In this document: piece after piece, positions 7,516 to 15,471 of the stretch | Numbering within the stretch: the stretch's first letter is position 1 | How the letters are laid out: each line of letters opens with the position of its first letter | Assembly: GCF_042652925.1 (NCBI RefSeq) | Contig: NZ_JBHSHC010000093.1 | Location: forward strand, 1 to 64,000 | DNA length: 64,000 nt | Direction: 5' to 3' | Origin: Effusibacillus consociatus | Lineage (GTDB): Bacteria > Bacillota > Bacilli > Tumebacillales > Effusibacillaceae | Translations under genes and position numbers: made by a program | Notes under the pieces: generated by a model | The model's input: the letters and a program-made list of their open reading frames with translations, nothing else | What the model was told of the DNA's origin: nothing | Databases searched by the model: none

Positions 7516-9044
7516 TGGCTTCCGGCATTGTATATCTGGTTGGGGCAGGCCCGGGCGATCCGAATTTGATTACCGTCAAGGGCATGAACATGCTGAAAAA
7601 AGCGGACGTGATTCTGTATGACCGGCTTTGTTCGCCGCGGCTGCTTTCGTATGCCCCGCCAACAGCGGAACGGATCTATTCGGGGAAGACCCCTGACAAA
7701 CATACTCTCCCGCAAGAGGAGATCAACCGGCTTCTGGTGGAAAAGGCCAAGGCGGGGATGACGGTCGTGCGGTTAAAAGGCGGAGATCCCAGCGTTTTCG
7801 GACGAGTGGGCGAAGAAATGGCTGCACTGGCGGAACACGGAATTGAATATGAGGTTGTCCCCGGGATCACGTCCGCGATCAGCGTTCCGATTTATGCGGG
7901 GATTCCCGTAACGAGCCGGGGGGTTGCCACCTCATTTGCAGTGATTACCGGTCACGAGGACCCCGAAAAGGGGACATCAGGCATTGATTGGGCACGCGTG
8001 GCGGTCGCTGCGGATACCACTGTTTTTTTGATGGGAGTAGGAAGATTGGCTTCCATTGTAGAGAATTTGATCCGCAACGGGCGACCGGCCGATACACCAA
8101 TAGCTTTGATCCGGTGGGGAACTTGGGCGGAGCAGGAAACGCTCACCGGGACACTTGCCGATATTGTGAACAAAGTGGAAGCGGCAAATTTTCGCAATCC
8201 GGCTGTCATTGTCGTTGGAGATGTGGTTCACTTAAGAGAGAAAATTGCCTGGGCTGAGAAAAAGCCGCTTTTTGGGAAACGGGTGATGATTACCCGCACC
8301 CGGTCTCAAGCAAGCGAATTATCTCAGTTGATTGAGGAGTTTGGCGGAGAAGCATACGAGTTCCCTGTCATTCGATTGGCTCCCCCGCAGGATTGGGGTC
8401 CGGTCGATTCCGCGCTTCATCAACTTGAAACGTATGATTGGATTGTGTTTACGTCCGTCAATGGAGTTGAATTTTTCTTTAATCGAATGCGGGAAACAGG
8501 CATTGATGTCCGTCGAATTCACGGCAAGCTTGCAGTCGTTGGCACAACCACAGAGGAAGCTTTACGGGCCAGAGGGTTGTTCGCGGATCTGATCCCGAAA
8601 CAGTTTGTCGGGGAATCCTTGTTCAAAGAGTTGGAAACCCGGATCCGGCCCGGACAAAAGGTGCTTTTGCCAAGAGCGGACATCGCAAGGAAAGCACTGC
8701 CTGATGCCCTCCGACAAATTGGCTGTGAAGTGACGGAGATCGATGTTTATGAGAACGTCCCAGTCTCCGAAAATGCAGCCGAAGCCAAACAGGTGCTCCG
8801 GGACGGCGATGTACATATGATCACATTTACCAGTTCTTCAACGGTGAAAAATTTCGTGAAGGCAATGGAAGGGGAGGATCTCAATACTCTTCTTGACGGC
8901 GTGACAATCGCCTCCATTGGTCCGATTACCACCGAAACGGCCGAAAAATTAGGCCTTCGGGTGGATGTGACAGCCGATATCCACACGATAGCCGGGTTGG
9001 TTGAAGCATTGATTGCTCATCGAAACAAAAAGAATTTTATTTAA
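7515..9044 (+). CDS. cobA-hemD: Fused uroporphyrinogen-III C-methyltransferase / uroporphyrinogen-III synthase
   Basis: This 509-residue protein joins two enzymes. Residues 1 to about 245 are a SAM-dependent uroporphyrinogen-III methyltransferase (SUMT): VYLVGAGPGDPNLITVKG, YDRLCSPRLL, VVRLKGGDPSVFGRVGEE and GITSAISVPIYAGIPVTSRG. Residues about 255 to 505 are uroporphyrinogen-III synthase: KRVMITRTRSQASELSQLIE, DWIVFTSVNGVEFFF and ITFTSSSTVKNFV. The fusion makes uroporphyrinogen III and diverts part of it to precorrin-2, which the SirC-type enzyme upstream can process. Fusions of these two genes are known in clostridia and several Bacillales. The start is ATG 7515, overlapping the hemC stop. 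Confidence 0.95.
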   Translation: MASGIVYLVGAGPGDPNLITVKGMNMLKKADVILYDRLCSPRLLSYAPPTAERIYSGKTPDKHTLPQEEINRLLVEKAKAGMTVVRLKGGDPSVFGRVGEEMAALAEHGIEYEVVPGITSAISVPIYAGIPVTSRGVATSFAVITGHEDPEKGTSGIDWARVAVAADTTVFLMGVGRLASIVENLIRNGRPADTPIALIRWGTWAEQETLTGTLADIVNKVEAANFRNPAVIVVGDVVHLREKIAWAEKKPLFGKRVMITRTRSQASELSQLIEEFGGEAYEFPVIRLAPPQDWGPVDSALHQLETYDWIVFTSVNGVEFFFNRMRETGIDVRRIHGKLAVVGTTTEEALRARGLFADLIPKQFVGESLFKELETRIRPGQKVLLPRADIARKALPDALRQIGCEVTEIDVYENVPVSENAAEAKQVLRDGDVHMITFTSSSTVKNFVKAMEGEDLNTLLDGVTIASIGPITTETAEKLGLRVDVTADIHTIAGLVEALIAHRNKKNFI

Positions 9045-9060
9045 GAAGGGTGCGTTGTTT

Positions 9061-10041
9061 ATGCAACTGCCAAAAGATTTTCAGCGTCTGAGGAGATTGC
9101 GCCGGACTGCAGGTGTTCGTTCGATGGTCCGGGAGACAGAGTTGAATGTGCAGGATTTTATCTATCCGCTTTTTGCTGCCCATGGAAAGGGCGTGAAAGA
9201 GGAGATCGGTTCGATGCCGGGCGTGTATCATTTTTCGATTGACAGGCTGCGCCGGGAAATCCAGGAAGTCTCGGAAGCGGGGATCAGGTCTGTGCTGCTA
9301 TTCGGAGTGCCTGCAGAGAAGGACGATCTCAGCTCGGAGGCTTATGCTCAAGAAGGAATCGTCCAGCAAGCTGTACGGGCGGTCAAAGAAGAAAATCCCG
9401 ATTTGACTGTCATCACGGACGTTTGCCTGTGTGCGTACAATCCGCATGGACATTGCGGAATTGTGCGTGAGGGACAAATCCTGAACGACCCGACTCTGGA
9501 ACTTCTTGCAAAAACTGCAATTTCACACGCGCAGGCGGGTGCCGATATCATTGCCCCTTCGGATATGATGGATGGGCGGATTGCAGCGATTCGGGCCGGA
9601 TTGGATCAGGCAGGATTTTTGGATATTCCGATTATGTCGTATTCAGTTAAGTATGCATCATCGTTTTACGGACCTTTCCGTGATGCGGCTCATTCTGCGC
9701 CCGCCTTTGGGGATCGCAAGACTTATCAGATGGATCCCGCCAATGCTCGCGAGGCACTGAGAGAAGCGGTGGCCGACGTCGAGGAAGGGGCGGATTTTCT
9801 CATGGTGAAGCCGGCGATGGCTTATATGGACATTATCCGTCAGTTGAGGGACAACTTCGATCTGCCGATCATATCGTATAACGTATCGGGCGAATATTCG
9901 ATGATTAAAGCGGCTGCACAAAACGGCTGGGTGGATGAACAGCGCATCGTGTTGGAGTTGCTCACGGGCTTGAAGCGCGCGGGATCGGATCTGATCATCA
10001 CCTATCATGCGAAAGAAGCCGCAGAATGGCTACGGGGGTAA
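9061..10041 (+). CDS. hemB: Delta-aminolevulinic acid dehydratase (porphobilinogen synthase)
   Basis: HemB condenses two 5-aminolevulinate molecules to porphobilinogen. The start is ATG 9061 (326 residues, family-typical) preceded by GAAGGG; earlier in-frame starts would overlap the previous gene. The zinc-binding cysteine cluster VCLCAYNPHGHCG lies near residue 120. The two Schiff-base lysines are in SYSVKYASSFYGPFRD and LMVKPAMAYMDII. The presence of the cysteines predicts a zinc-dependent enzyme. It lies 16 bases behind the fused gene and just ahead of hemL. Confidence 0.97.
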   Translation: MQLPKDFQRLRRLRRTAGVRSMVRETELNVQDFIYPLFAAHGKGVKEEIGSMPGVYHFSIDRLRREIQEVSEAGIRSVLLFGVPAEKDDLSSEAYAQEGIVQQAVRAVKEENPDLTVITDVCLCAYNPHGHCGIVREGQILNDPTLELLAKTAISHAQAGADIIAPSDMMDGRIAAIRAGLDQAGFLDIPIMSYSVKYASSFYGPFRDAAHSAPAFGDRKTYQMDPANAREALREAVADVEEGADFLMVKPAMAYMDIIRQLRDNFDLPIISYNVSGEYSMIKAAAQNGWVDEQRIVLELLTGLKRAGSDLIITYHAKEAAEWLRG

Positions 10042-10046
10042 CCGCG

Positions 10047-11336
10047 ATGCACAAAGGATACGAGAAATCACATGCTGCATTTGCCGAAGCAAAAAACCTG
10101 ATTCCAGGCGGGGTTAACTCTCCTGTTCGAGCGTTTCGGGCGGTAGGAACCGATCCGGTGTTCATTGAACGCGGGCAAGGTTGCCGCATGTTTGATATTG
10201 ACGGGAATGAATATATTGACTACGTGTTGTCCTGGGGGCCTTTGATTCTTGGTCACGCCCATCCTGCAGTGACAGATGCTATCATTGAATCTGCCAAAAA
10301 AGGGACTTCTTTCGGGGCGCCGACCTTGCTTGAAACCGAGATGGCCAAGCTGGTGACGGAGATTGTTCCCTCAGTTGAAATTGTTCGCATGGTAAACTCC
10401 GGAACGGAAGCCACAATGAGTGCCCTGCGTCTTGCTAGAGGGTACACCAAACGCAGCAAAATCATTAAATTTGAAGGGTGTTACCATGGCCATGCGGACA
10501 GCTTGCTGATTAAAGCCGGATCGGGGGTCGCAACACTGGGGCTGCCGGATTCTCCCGGAGTACCCGACTCGGTAGCGGCAAACACATTGACCGTTCCGTT
10601 TAATGATGTCGAATCTCTAAAGCTGGCGTTCGAGAAATTCGGCGAAGATATCGCAGCCGTCATTATTGAGCCTGTTCCCGGGAATATGGGGTGCGTGCTT
10701 CCGCAGCGGGGTTACCTGCAGGAAGTTCGTCGTATTACCCGCGAATACGGTGCACTTTTGATCTTTGACGAAGTGATGACCGGATTCCGCGTTGCGTACG
10801 GTGGAGCTCAGGCCTTCTACGACATTGAACCCGATCTGACCACGTTGGGGAAAGTGATCGGGGGCGGGCTGCCGGTAGGGGCTTATGGCGGCAAGAAAGA
10901 AATTATGGAAATGATTGCTCCTGCGGGACCCATTTATCAAGCGGGCACCCTGTCGGGAAATCCGCTGGCCATGATCGCCGGGTACACCACTTTAAAACTG
11001 CTCGGACGCCCCGGCGTGTATGAAGAATTAACGGCCAAGTCGAAGCGAATCGCGGAAGGGTTCAAAGAAGCCACCGCAGAACTTGGGATTCCGTCTTACG
11101 CTACTTATGTCGGAGGCATGTTTGGCTGCTTTTTCACCGATACGCAGGTTGTCGATTATACTACAGCGAAGACATCCGATCTGGAACGTTACGGAAAATA
11201 TTTCCGGGAAATGCTCAAGCGGGGAGTGTATCTGGCACCTTCCCAGTTGGAGGCGGGTTTCACTTCCTTAGTCCACACGGATGATGATATCGACAGAACA
11301 TTGGAAGCATCGCGGGATGCTTTAAAGACTCTATAA
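10047..11336 (+). CDS. hemL: Glutamate-1-semialdehyde 2,1-aminomutase
   Basis: HemL turns glutamate-1-semialdehyde into 5-aminolevulinate, using pyridoxal phosphate. I prefer ATG 10047 (429 residues, GGGGG nine bases upstream) over ATG 10026, which would overlap hemB. Family motifs are IPGGVNSPVRAF at the N-terminus, MVNSGTEATMSALRLARG, LIFDEVMTGFR, and the PLP lysine in TTLGKVIGGGLPVGAYGG. It is the last gene of the hem operon and is followed by a long hairpin at 11359-11403. Confidence 0.96.
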   Translation: MHKGYEKSHAAFAEAKNLIPGGVNSPVRAFRAVGTDPVFIERGQGCRMFDIDGNEYIDYVLSWGPLILGHAHPAVTDAIIESAKKGTSFGAPTLLETEMAKLVTEIVPSVEIVRMVNSGTEATMSALRLARGYTKRSKIIKFEGCYHGHADSLLIKAGSGVATLGLPDSPGVPDSVAANTLTVPFNDVESLKLAFEKFGEDIAAVIIEPVPGNMGCVLPQRGYLQEVRRITREYGALLIFDEVMTGFRVAYGGAQAFYDIEPDLTTLGKVIGGGLPVGAYGGKKEIMEMIAPAGPIYQAGTLSGNPLAMIAGYTTLKLLGRPGVYEELTAKSKRIAEGFKEATAELGIPSYATYVGGMFGCFFTDTQVVDYTTAKTSDLERYGKYFREMLKRGVYLAPSQLEAGFTSLVHTDDDIDRTLEASRDALKTL

Positions 11337-11358
11337 CGGATTTCATAAATGACTGAAA

Positions 11359-11403
11359 GGGGGCTGGCCCAAAGTAGGTAAAACTACTTGAGGGGCAGCC
11401 CCC
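11359..11403 (+). promoter_or_regulatory. Long nested stem-loop between hemL and the EIIA-EI gene
   Basis: GGGGGCTG (11359-11366) pairs perfectly with CAGCCCCC (11396-11403). Inside it CCC pairs with GGG, and AAGTAG pairs with CTACTT around a GTAAAA loop. No U-tract follows, so it may be a transcript-end structure for the hem operon or a leader element of the phosphotransferase gene, whose AGGAGG lies 14 bases further on. Confidence 0.6.
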
Positions 11404-11432
11404 TGTGGTTCTGCTTAGGAGGAATTTCACAT

Positions 11433-13586
11433 ATGCTTGAACAAAATATAGTGCCTGTTTACAGACCTGTGCAAGGATCGACTGTCCCGGTTGAACAAAT
11501 TCCGGATCCGGTATTTTCCGCAAAGCTATTGGGAGACGGATTGGCGATACAAGCGGAAAACGGAATCGTACGATCACCGGTAGACGGTGAGATCGTGGTG
11601 TTATTTCCGTCCTTCCATGCAATTGCGATACGGACTTCGCACGGGTTGGACATTATGATTCATATCGGAATCGACACCGTTGAGCTCGAGGGCGAAGGGT
11701 TCACTTCGTTCGTGAATGTAGGAGACACGGTGACAATTGGACAGGAACTGATCCGCTTTGACTGGGAAAAAGTCGGAACAACTCATTCTCTGTTGACTCC
11801 GGTGCTTGTAACGAACATGGAGCTGGTAGAGCGGATTGAACCCGGGGCAGGTGACGTTTTGTATTCGGTTATCCTGAAGCGGAATCCGGAGGGGAGAGAA
11901 CTGAAGGGTCTGCCGATCTCGGATGGAATCGCCATGGGGACTGCCGTTGTGGTTCAGCCGGAGTACAATGTGAACCGATATGTGGTGTCGGACCGATACG
12001 CGGAAAGCCATCGGTTTCGACATGCGATTCAAACCGCAAAGAAAGCGATGAGTGATTTAATCGAAACCGCCGTTACCCGCCTTTCGGCACAAGAGGTAGA
12101 GATCTTATCCGCCCAGGAGCTGCTGCTGGAAGATCCGATCGTGATGGAAGAGGTACTGGACGGCATAAAAAAATGGGGATACAACGCGGAGGCAATGGTC
12201 TGGGACGTCATGCAGCGCTGGATTCAAGAATTCTCTGCGATGGAAGACCCCTATATGCGGGGACGGGCTATCGATCTGATTGATGTCCGGGACAGACTCC
12301 TCATAGCGCTTGATGGGGGGGCTCATTTCTTCAATTACCATTTGGATGCTGACAGTGTTCTGGTGATGGACGAAATTCCTGCTTCCATAGCAGGTGAGCC
12401 GAAGGTTTCACACATTCTTGGCATCGTAACGGCGAAGGGGAACGAAACCAGCCATGGTTCCATCGTCGCGAGATCACTCGGAATTCCAGTGGTATCCGGA
12501 TTGGCAGAGCAGGTTCACGCTGTTCAACCGGGCGATTTTTTGATTGTGGACGGAACCCGCGGACTCGTTATCGTAAATGCTGAGAAGGCTGTAATTGCTC
12601 ATTATCAAAACGAACTTGAACGTCAAAAGGAACATGAAAGGGAACTGCTCGTCTGGAAAGACAAGCCGGCTGTCACGAAGGACGATTTTGCGATCTCAAT
12701 CGGGGCGAATATCGGCGGATTAGCGGACACCAAGCGGGCTCGAAAATTTGGAGCGGACGAAATCGGTTTGTTTCGAACTGAAGTCTTATTTATGAGTTTT
12801 GACCATTGGCCCGAGGAAGAGGAACAGTTTGAAGCGTACCGGGGCATTCTGGAGGAAATGAACGGGCGGCCGGTGATCTTCCGGGTATTGGACATTGGAG
12901 GGGACAAGCCCCTTCCTTATTATCTGATCGAGGAGCAAAATCCGTTTCTGGGATATCGCGGAATTCGGGTTCTTTTTGATCAAGTGGACAAGTTTCGGAG
13001 CCAACTTCGGGCTTTATACCGAGCCTCCAAGTACGGACCTGTGAAGATCATGTTCCCGATGATACATTCGGTTGAGGAATGGCGAAGCATTAAAAACATT
13101 TGCGAAGAAGTGCAAAGCGAAGTAGGAACGGGCAGAGTCCCGCTGGGCATCATGGTGGAGACGCCGGCCGCGGCTATTTTGATTGATTTCTTTTTGGATG
13201 ATCTTGAGTTTGTCAGCATCGGGACCAATGATTTGACACAGTATACCTTGGCGGTGGATCGTCAGAACGATAGAGTCAAAGAATTGTATGATCCGTTTCA
13301 CCCTGCCGTTTTGAAATTAATTCGGGATGTGGTTGCATCCGCAAGTCAAAAAGGAGTCTGGGTGGGTGTTTGCGGGGAACTTGCCGGTGACGAACGAATG
13401 CTGTCATTCTGGATTGGACTCGGGGTCAATGAACTGTCCGTCAATCCGAACCGGGTACTGTCGCTCAAAAAGAGCATTTCGGAATTGTCCCGTCAACATT
13501 CACAACAAGTAGTCGGGAAATTGAAACAGGTAAAAACAAGGGAAGAAGTCCTCCGGATCCTGGATGAATTGCGATTGGACTGCTAA
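11433..13586 (+). CDS. EIIA(Glc)-Enzyme I fusion of the phosphotransferase system
   Basis: This 717-residue protein starts at ATG 11433, just after AGGAGG. Residues 1 to about 150 are an EIIA of the glucose family (Crr-like), with both histidines of its active site: FHAIAI (His62) and IMIHIGIDTVEL (His77). Residues about 155 to 717 are Enzyme I: the swivel-domain His in GNETSHGSIVARSLGIPVVS, then the PEP-binding barrel with IGLFRTEVLFM, FRVLDIGGDKPLPY, SIGTNDLTQY and the active Cys in WVGVCGELAGD. There is no HPr domain in the chain and no hpr gene nearby, so a separate HPr must relay phosphate from the EI half to the EIIA half. Its substrate and purpose are unknown. It stands alone between the hem operon and spoVID. 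Confidence 0.93.
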   Translation: MLEQNIVPVYRPVQGSTVPVEQIPDPVFSAKLLGDGLAIQAENGIVRSPVDGEIVVLFPSFHAIAIRTSHGLDIMIHIGIDTVELEGEGFTSFVNVGDTVTIGQELIRFDWEKVGTTHSLLTPVLVTNMELVERIEPGAGDVLYSVILKRNPEGRELKGLPISDGIAMGTAVVVQPEYNVNRYVVSDRYAESHRFRHAIQTAKKAMSDLIETAVTRLSAQEVEILSAQELLLEDPIVMEEVLDGIKKWGYNAEAMVWDVMQRWIQEFSAMEDPYMRGRAIDLIDVRDRLLIALDGGAHFFNYHLDADSVLVMDEIPASIAGEPKVSHILGIVTAKGNETSHGSIVARSLGIPVVSGLAEQVHAVQPGDFLIVDGTRGLVIVNAEKAVIAHYQNELERQKEHERELLVWKDKPAVTKDDFAISIGANIGGLADTKRARKFGADEIGLFRTEVLFMSFDHWPEEEEQFEAYRGILEEMNGRPVIFRVLDIGGDKPLPYYLIEEQNPFLGYRGIRVLFDQVDKFRSQLRALYRASKYGPVKIMFPMIHSVEEWRSIKNICEEVQSEVGTGRVPLGIMVETPAAAILIDFFLDDLEFVSIGTNDLTQYTLAVDRQNDRVKELYDPFHPAVLKLIRDVVASASQKGVWVGVCGELAGDERMLSFWIGLGVNELSVNPNRVLSLKKSISELSRQHSQQVVGKLKQVKTREEVLRILDELRLDC

Positions 13587-13612
13587 GCTGAACCGCCTGC
13601 AGTCTTTTTTTG

Positions 13613-13641
13613 TCATATGACAAGATGCATGGACATAAAGT
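13613..13641 (+). promoter_or_regulatory. Sigma-E-like promoter of the spoVID gene
   Basis: TCATATG (13613-13619) and CATAAAGT (13634-13641) are separated by 14 bases. This closely matches the sporulation sigma-E consensus known from Bacillus (TCATATT / CATACAnT, 13-14 spacing). It lies 38 bases ahead of the start, which fits the mother-cell timing of spoVID. Confidence 0.6.
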
Positions 13642-13678
13642 GAACTGATACAAGGAGAACGTGGAGGAGGGAATACCC

Positions 13679-15169
13679 GTGGCTCTCGGCGATCATAATC
13701 AGGTGATTCGGATCCAGGTTGACCAACGGTTGGCATTGGAATCCGGAGTGGTTGGCGATTTACGCGAGGATGCAACTGTATCTACTGAAATAACGTATTT
13801 TGACAGGATCGGGGATTCGTATATTTTAGAAGGGATTCTGGCATTCTCAGGGGCTGTGGAATCCCCTGCGAGAGAGGGAGAAGACTCCGGTCCGGATTCG
13901 GTAACTCCTATTTCGTACCGGCTGCCTTTTGCTTTGCGGCTTCCGGTTCAAGGGCAGCCTAACTTCCTGGAAGTCAATACTCGAATTGGCAAGTGGGATG
14001 TGCAGCCTCTTGCTCCGGGATTTCTGCAACTGCAAGCTGAACTGGCCATTCAAGGTCTGAATGGGAAAAATGGCTATTCGTTCTATTGTGGAGAACAGGA
14101 GGACTGGGTTCAGCCCCAGATTGTCACAGCGGAGGAATCAATCGATCGATCTGAAGGAACGCCCAGAACAAATGCAGCGGCTGCAAATTTTGAAGCCGCC
14201 CTGCTCGAAACCAGACAGGATCAGGAAGAACAGGGGTATAACGAGCAAGATTGGTTGATCGAAGCGCAAGAAGAACGAGACGAACAAGATACCCTTGTTT
14301 TTAACCCTGATTACGGCTGGCATGAGCAGTTGAATTCCGCTCTCGAGCAACCCTCGGAGATGGAAGAGGTTCGAGTGGAACAAGTCTTCCAAGAGGAAGA
14401 TTTGGATATGGAGAATCGTGCAGATCAGGAAGCGGATGAGGCGGAAAAGGAGATACGAGACCAAGAAGAGGATTACCAGTTTGAAGCGTTAGCGGACGAA
14501 GTGGTGAAGAAGGCATCCGTTGAGAAGTTATGGCCGGTGGGGGAACCTCCGGAGAAACCGGTGACTGCCATGACTCAACCGGAACAACAGATGCAGGAGA
14601 TTGTTTCTGCCGCGAATGCTTCAGATGGTCCAGCAGAGGAGCAGATAGTTACTGCTCAAGGGGAACCGATGGAAACGGAACCTGTTGCTGCCGAGGCCCC
14701 GGCTCTTCAGTCTCCTGCAGGGCCGAAACTTTCATTCGGCTCGAAAAAAGAGGAGGAGGCTCCAGCGCCGGTTAAGCTGTCAGGCTTGCTCCATGGGGGA
14801 TCGTTGGCAAAGAATTTCGCTCGGGAAAGCGTTCCAACAGACGATCCGGCTGCAGCAGTATCTCAAAATGCTTTGCAGCAAGACTCCGAACCAGTCAGCT
14901 CTCCCAGGGAGGAGCCGGCAGAACAGACCGGAGAAAATTTGACGGATGTGACCAATGAAAGCAGTTCGAGCATCTGGGGGAACTGGATTCAAAAAGCATC
15001 CGATAACAAGTTCACGTTAAAATTCCGTATAATTCAGGAGGCAGAATCTTTGGATCAGATTGCCAACAATTATGAGACACCGATTGAAAACTTAATGCGA
15101 GCGAACGGACTGACCAACGAGCAAGTGGATGTCGGTCAGGTACTGATCATTCCGGGAAGGCGGCGATAA
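13679..15169 (+). CDS. spoVID: SpoVID-like spore coat morphogenetic protein with C-terminal LysM
   Basis: This 496-residue protein is called from GTG 13679, seven bases after GGAGGAGGG (13661 is a weaker alternative). Residues 1 to about 130 form a beta-rich domain (for example RLPFALRLPVQGQPNFLEVN) as in SpoVID. A long, very acidic, Glu/Gln-rich low-complexity linker follows. The last 50 residues are a LysM domain (AESLDQIANNYETPIENLMR, then NVGQVLIIP-type ending). In Bacillus subtilis spoVID sits between hemL and valS, and its product anchors coat layers on the forespore surface. Position, architecture and a sigma-E-like promoter together make the assignment convincing, although the linker is not conserved. 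Peptidoglycan binding by LysM is a family property. Confidence 0.85.
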   Translation: MALGDHNQVIRIQVDQRLALESGVVGDLREDATVSTEITYFDRIGDSYILEGILAFSGAVESPAREGEDSGPDSVTPISYRLPFALRLPVQGQPNFLEVNTRIGKWDVQPLAPGFLQLQAELAIQGLNGKNGYSFYCGEQEDWVQPQIVTAEESIDRSEGTPRTNAAAANFEAALLETRQDQEEQGYNEQDWLIEAQEERDEQDTLVFNPDYGWHEQLNSALEQPSEMEEVRVEQVFQEEDLDMENRADQEADEAEKEIRDQEEDYQFEALADEVVKKASVEKLWPVGEPPEKPVTAMTQPEQQMQEIVSAANASDGPAEEQIVTAQGEPMETEPVAAEAPALQSPAGPKLSFGSKKEEEAPAPVKLSGLLHGGSLAKNFARESVPTDDPAAAVSQNALQQDSEPVSSPREEPAEQTGENLTDVTNESSSSIWGNWIQKASDNKFTLKFRIIQEAESLDQIANNYETPIENLMRANGLTNEQVDVGQVLIIPGRRR

Positions 15170-15183
15170 GCCGCCTCTTTTTT
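15158..15183 (+). terminator. Terminator overlapping the end of spoVID
   Basis: AGGCGG / CCGCCT hairpin followed by CTTTTTT. The left arm is inside the last codons. It also faces the small minus-strand gene at 15192. Confidence 0.85.
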
Positions 15184-15191
15184 ATACTAGT

Positions 15192-15353
15192 TTAGGGACG
15201 GGCAATCAGCATGATGAATAAAACAAACGAGAGCATCATCAAAATGATGATATCCAGGAAGTTAGGAAAGAAAATCGCCCGGATGAAAAGCAGAAAGATT
15301 GAAGTGAGCAAAGCTACTTTCACGTACTTGACCAACCCAAGGAAAAATCCCAT
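15192..15353 (-). CDS. Small membrane protein, 53 residues
   Basis: On the minus strand ATG 15353 follows AGGAGG with ideal spacing of eight bases. The 53-codon frame encodes two hydrophobic helices: GLVKYVKVALLTSIFLLFI and, after RAIFFPNF, LDIIILMMLSFVLFIMLIA, ending in RP. It has no cysteine and no known motif. It is convergent with spoVID and would share its bidirectional terminator. The strong ribosome binding site and the sharply membrane-like composition argue for a real gene of unknown function. Confidence 0.7.
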   Translation of the reverse strand: MGFFLGLVKYVKVALLTSIFLLFIRAIFFPNFLDIIILMMLSFVLFIMLIARP

Positions 15354-15471
15354 GGAAACTCCCTCCTGAGCAAAAGCCTACTCTAACCTATGAGGGGAAA
15401 CAGTGTATGGTGCTTAATTCCCCCATTCATTGGAAAAGCTGAAAAATGGCGAATAAAAAGTGGGTGACGAG

